This document shows, one piece after another, positions 62,374-64,000 of a stretch of DNA of 64,000 nucleotides; positions within the stretch are counted from its first letter, which is position 1; each line of letters starts with the position of its first letter. This DNA comes from Ralstonia pickettii (GTDB lineage: Bacteria > Pseudomonadota > Gammaproteobacteria > Burkholderiales > Burkholderiaceae), in contig NZ_CP104382.1 of assembly GCF_030582395.1 (NCBI RefSeq), positions 1,426,001-1,490,000 on the forward strand. The letters are read 5' to 3'. A program made the position numbers and the translations under genes. The notes under the pieces are model-generated. The model saw only the letters and a list, made by a program, of their open reading frames with translations, had not been told where the DNA came from and did no database searches.

Positions 62374-63414
62374 TCAACGCGGCGGCGCGCAGGTCGATTC
62401 CCGAATCACCAACTCATACTGCAAATTCTCGTGCACCGAATGCGGCTTCAGGCCCGGCAGATGCGGGCGATGAATCGCGATGAGTTGTTCCACAGCCGCA
62501 TGCGCCATCGCCTGGATCGGCTGGCGCACGGTGGTGAGCGCCGGCCAGAGCTGGCGTGAAAGCGGCGTGTCGTCGTAGCCGCAGATGGAGAGTTCTTCCG
62601 GCACCTTGATGCCGCGCGCCTGCGCCACGCGCAGCACGCCGGCGGCCATGTCGTCGTTGCCGGCAAAGATGGCGGTGGGGCGCGGCTCGCAAGACAGCAA
62701 TCGCTCAGCGCAGGCTACGCCCGATTCGAACGAGTGCTCGCCCTGCTCGACCAGTCGTTCGTCGACTTCGATGCCGGCCTGCGCCATCGCGTCGCGATAA
62801 CCGAATACCCGCTGATACGCCGCGCCGTGGGCGGGATCGCACACCACGAAGCCGATGCGGCGGTGGCCGAGCCCGATCAGGTGCAGCGTCATGTCGCGCG
62901 CGGCGGCGCGGTCTTCGGTGTTGACGGACAACCCCTTGTGCTCGCGATCAGCAGGTGCCAGGCGCACGTAATCGATGCCGGCTTCATCCAGCGCCGTGAT
63001 CAGCGACGGCACGTCCGACACCGGCGGCGTCAGGATGATGCCGGCCAGGGCACGCTGGCGCGCACTCTGGATGATCTGCTCGGCGAGGTTCGGGTCGCGG
63101 TAGTTGCAGGGGGTCAGCAGCAGGCTGTAGTCGAGCGCCTGACAGGCCTCGAGCGCGCCATGCTGGATGTTGACGATGTAGTTGTCGGAGGGGTTGTCGT
63201 AGACCAGCGCGATGATGTCGGCGCGCTTGCTGGCCAGTCGCCGGGCAGCCGGGTTGGGCCGGTAGTCGAGCGTCTGCATTGCCTCGACCACCTTCGCGCG
63301 CGTCTTCTCGCTGATGTTGGGCTCGTGGTTCAGCACGCGCGAGACGGTCTTGATGGACACGCCCGCATGCGCGGCAACATCATCGACAGTGACGGCTCCG
63401 GCGTTGCGCTTCAT
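62374..63414 (-). CDS. LacI family transcriptional regulator
   Basis: A 346-residue repressor: N-terminal HTH (VTVDDVAAHAGVSIKTVSRVLN, residues ~8-29) and hinge (NPAARRLASKRADIIALVYD), then a periplasmic-binding-like effector domain (GIILTPPVSDVPSLI; GLGHRRIGFVVCDPAHGAAY; PTAIFAGNDDMAAGVL; CGYDDTPLSRQLWP). It is convergent with the dehydrogenase gene (14-bp gap). The palindromes upstream of oprB (TGACAxCGxTGTCA type) are its likely targets; the effector is presumably the sugar carried by XylFGH. Confidence 0.92.
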   Translation of the reverse strand: MKRNAGAVTVDDVAAHAGVSIKTVSRVLNHEPNISEKTRAKVVEAMQTLDYRPNPAARRLASKRADIIALVYDNPSDNYIVNIQHGALEACQALDYSLLLTPCNYRDPNLAEQIIQSARQRALAGIILTPPVSDVPSLITALDEAGIDYVRLAPADREHKGLSVNTEDRAAARDMTLHLIGLGHRRIGFVVCDPAHGAAYQRVFGYRDAMAQAGIEVDERLVEQGEHSFESGVACAERLLSCEPRPTAIFAGNDDMAAGVLRVAQARGIKVPEELSICGYDDTPLSRQLWPALTTVRQPIQAMAHAAVEQLIAIHRPHLPGLKPHSVHENLQYELVIRESTCAPPR

Positions 63415-63527
63415 GGTCTGGCGATGATCTGGCGAGTGTGGTTCTGAAACACGGAACGGGCGCCATCATGCGCCCGCCAATGTGTTCGATTTTAGCGCCA
63501 ACCCCTGAGCCGCGCGGCCGAAAAAAA

Positions 63528-64000
63528 CTAACGGGCGCTCAATCCCGACCGGCCGATCGGCAGCCGAACGATGCCTTGCGCCAGACTCACGCCCAGCAGG
63601 ACGAGGCCGCCGCCGATCCAGTGATAGCCGTGCACCGTCTCACCCAGCATTACCGCTGCCATAGCGGCTGTGAAGACCGGCATCAGATTCATCAACACCG
63701 CCGTGCGTTCGCTGCCGATGCGCTTGAGCCCCTGCATCCACAGATACGACGCGACGATCGACGAAGCAATGCCAGCAAACACCACCAGCCCGATGCCCTT
63801 GGCCGGCACGGCCAGGCTGTGCGCCGTCATGGCCACCGGCACGAGCATGACGACGGCCATCAGCACCTGCACGTACAGGTTGAGCCACTGCCCGAACGGC
63901 AGCGCCCACCGGCGATAGAGGATGTTGTAGAGCGCGTACGCCGTGGCGCCGGCAAGCACGAGCACGTCGCCATGGTTGATGCCGCCGTCGAACAGGTTGG
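63528..64000 (-). CDS. EamA/DMT family transporter, partial (start beyond right edge)
   Basis: The visible 157 residues are the C-terminal half of a drug/metabolite transporter: one EamA repeat with five hydrophobic helices (DVLVLAGATAYALYNILYRR, VFAGIASSIVASYLWMQGLK, RIGSERTAVLMNLMPVFTAA, MLGETVHGYHWIGGGLVLLG). The frame continues past 64000, so the in-frame ATG at 63965 is internal. Inner membrane; likely metabolite exporter of unknown substrate. It precedes the LacI gene on the same strand with a 113-bp gap holding a hairpin (63457-63476). Confidence 0.85.
   Translation of the reverse strand, partial: NLFDGGINHGDVLVLAGATAYALYNILYRRWALPFGQWLNLYVQVLMAVVMLVPVAMTAHSLAVPAKGIGLVVFAGIASSIVASYLWMQGLKRIGSERTAVLMNLMPVFTAAMAAVMLGETVHGYHWIGGGLVLLGVSLAQGIVRLPIGRSGLSAR

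Noticed and set aside
63457..63476. CGGGCGC-CATCAT-GCGCCCG hairpin between the EamA and LacI genes
   Set aside because: A clean 7-bp stem but no T-run; it could be a LacI-family site but does not match the TGACAxCGxTGTCA sites, so no function is assigned.

Overview
The window is GC-rich, densely packed DNA typical of Burkholderiales, most likely Ralstonia or a close relative. The reasons are a betaproteobacterial OmpC-type porin, an intracellular PHB depolymerase, a ferulate-to-vanillate cluster, and many divergently regulated catabolic and transport operons. This is inferred from gene content; there is no rRNA or tRNA to confirm it. The mix of accessory catabolism and a contact-dependent inhibition (CDI) locus would suit a secondary chromosome or megaplasmid, but the sequence does not prove that.

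Layout. 1-1141 (minus): DUF421 membrane protein, small hydrophilic protein, Nramp-like transporter cut by the left edge. 1300-2160: SDR oxidoreductase. 2184-10830 (minus): ferulate operon ech-vdh-fcs-tannase/feruloyl esterase-MFS-porin. A divergent MarR gene (11018-11491) and a perfect inverted repeat at 10910-10928 give the likely switch. 11662-17646: RND efflux pump, adaptor and NodT outer-membrane factor. 17650-18582 (minus): unknown membrane protein.

18973-39812 is the most interesting part: a CDI island in E. coli order cdiB-cdiA-cdiI. The 3869-residue CdiA ends in a PD-(D/E)xK-like nuclease toxin. A strong terminator follows cdiI, and then about 6.8 kb of AT-richer DNA holds a series of orphan toxin-tail/immunity cassettes. 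These are an Imm42-like module, an AHH-nuclease tail with an Imm11/43-like gene, a long 5'-truncated cdiA-CT fused to its immunity gene by one extra A, and a toxin tail with an Imm49-like gene. The cassettes are separated by decayed copies of the same FHA-2 segment of cdiA. The region reads as a record of serial toxin replacement in which immunity genes stay intact while the toxins are truncated or frameshifted.

39915-43191: N-acyl-D-amino-acid deacylase, RidA-family protein and DadA-like dehydrogenase, a plausible D-amino-acid salvage set. 43258-45526: glutathione S-transferase (minus) and PHB depolymerase (plus). 45660-46859: cupin-like protein whose 3' end overlaps the convergent M81 peptidase gene by 70 bp. 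46790-54139 (minus): a seven-gene operon of a Liv-type ABC transporter (Tat-exported binding protein, two permeases, two ATPases), an M20-type N-carbamoyl-amino-acid/allantoate hydrolase and an M81 metallopeptidase, divergent from a GntR/FCD regulator (54495-55352). 55357-55800 (minus): cyanase.

56098-61294: OprB porin and xylFGH sugar ABC transporter, preceded by two LacI-type operators (55981-55996, 56049-56062). Then an NAD-dependent uronate-dehydrogenase-like enzyme (61433-62359), a convergent LacI-family regulator (62374-63414) and a partial EamA transporter at the right edge.
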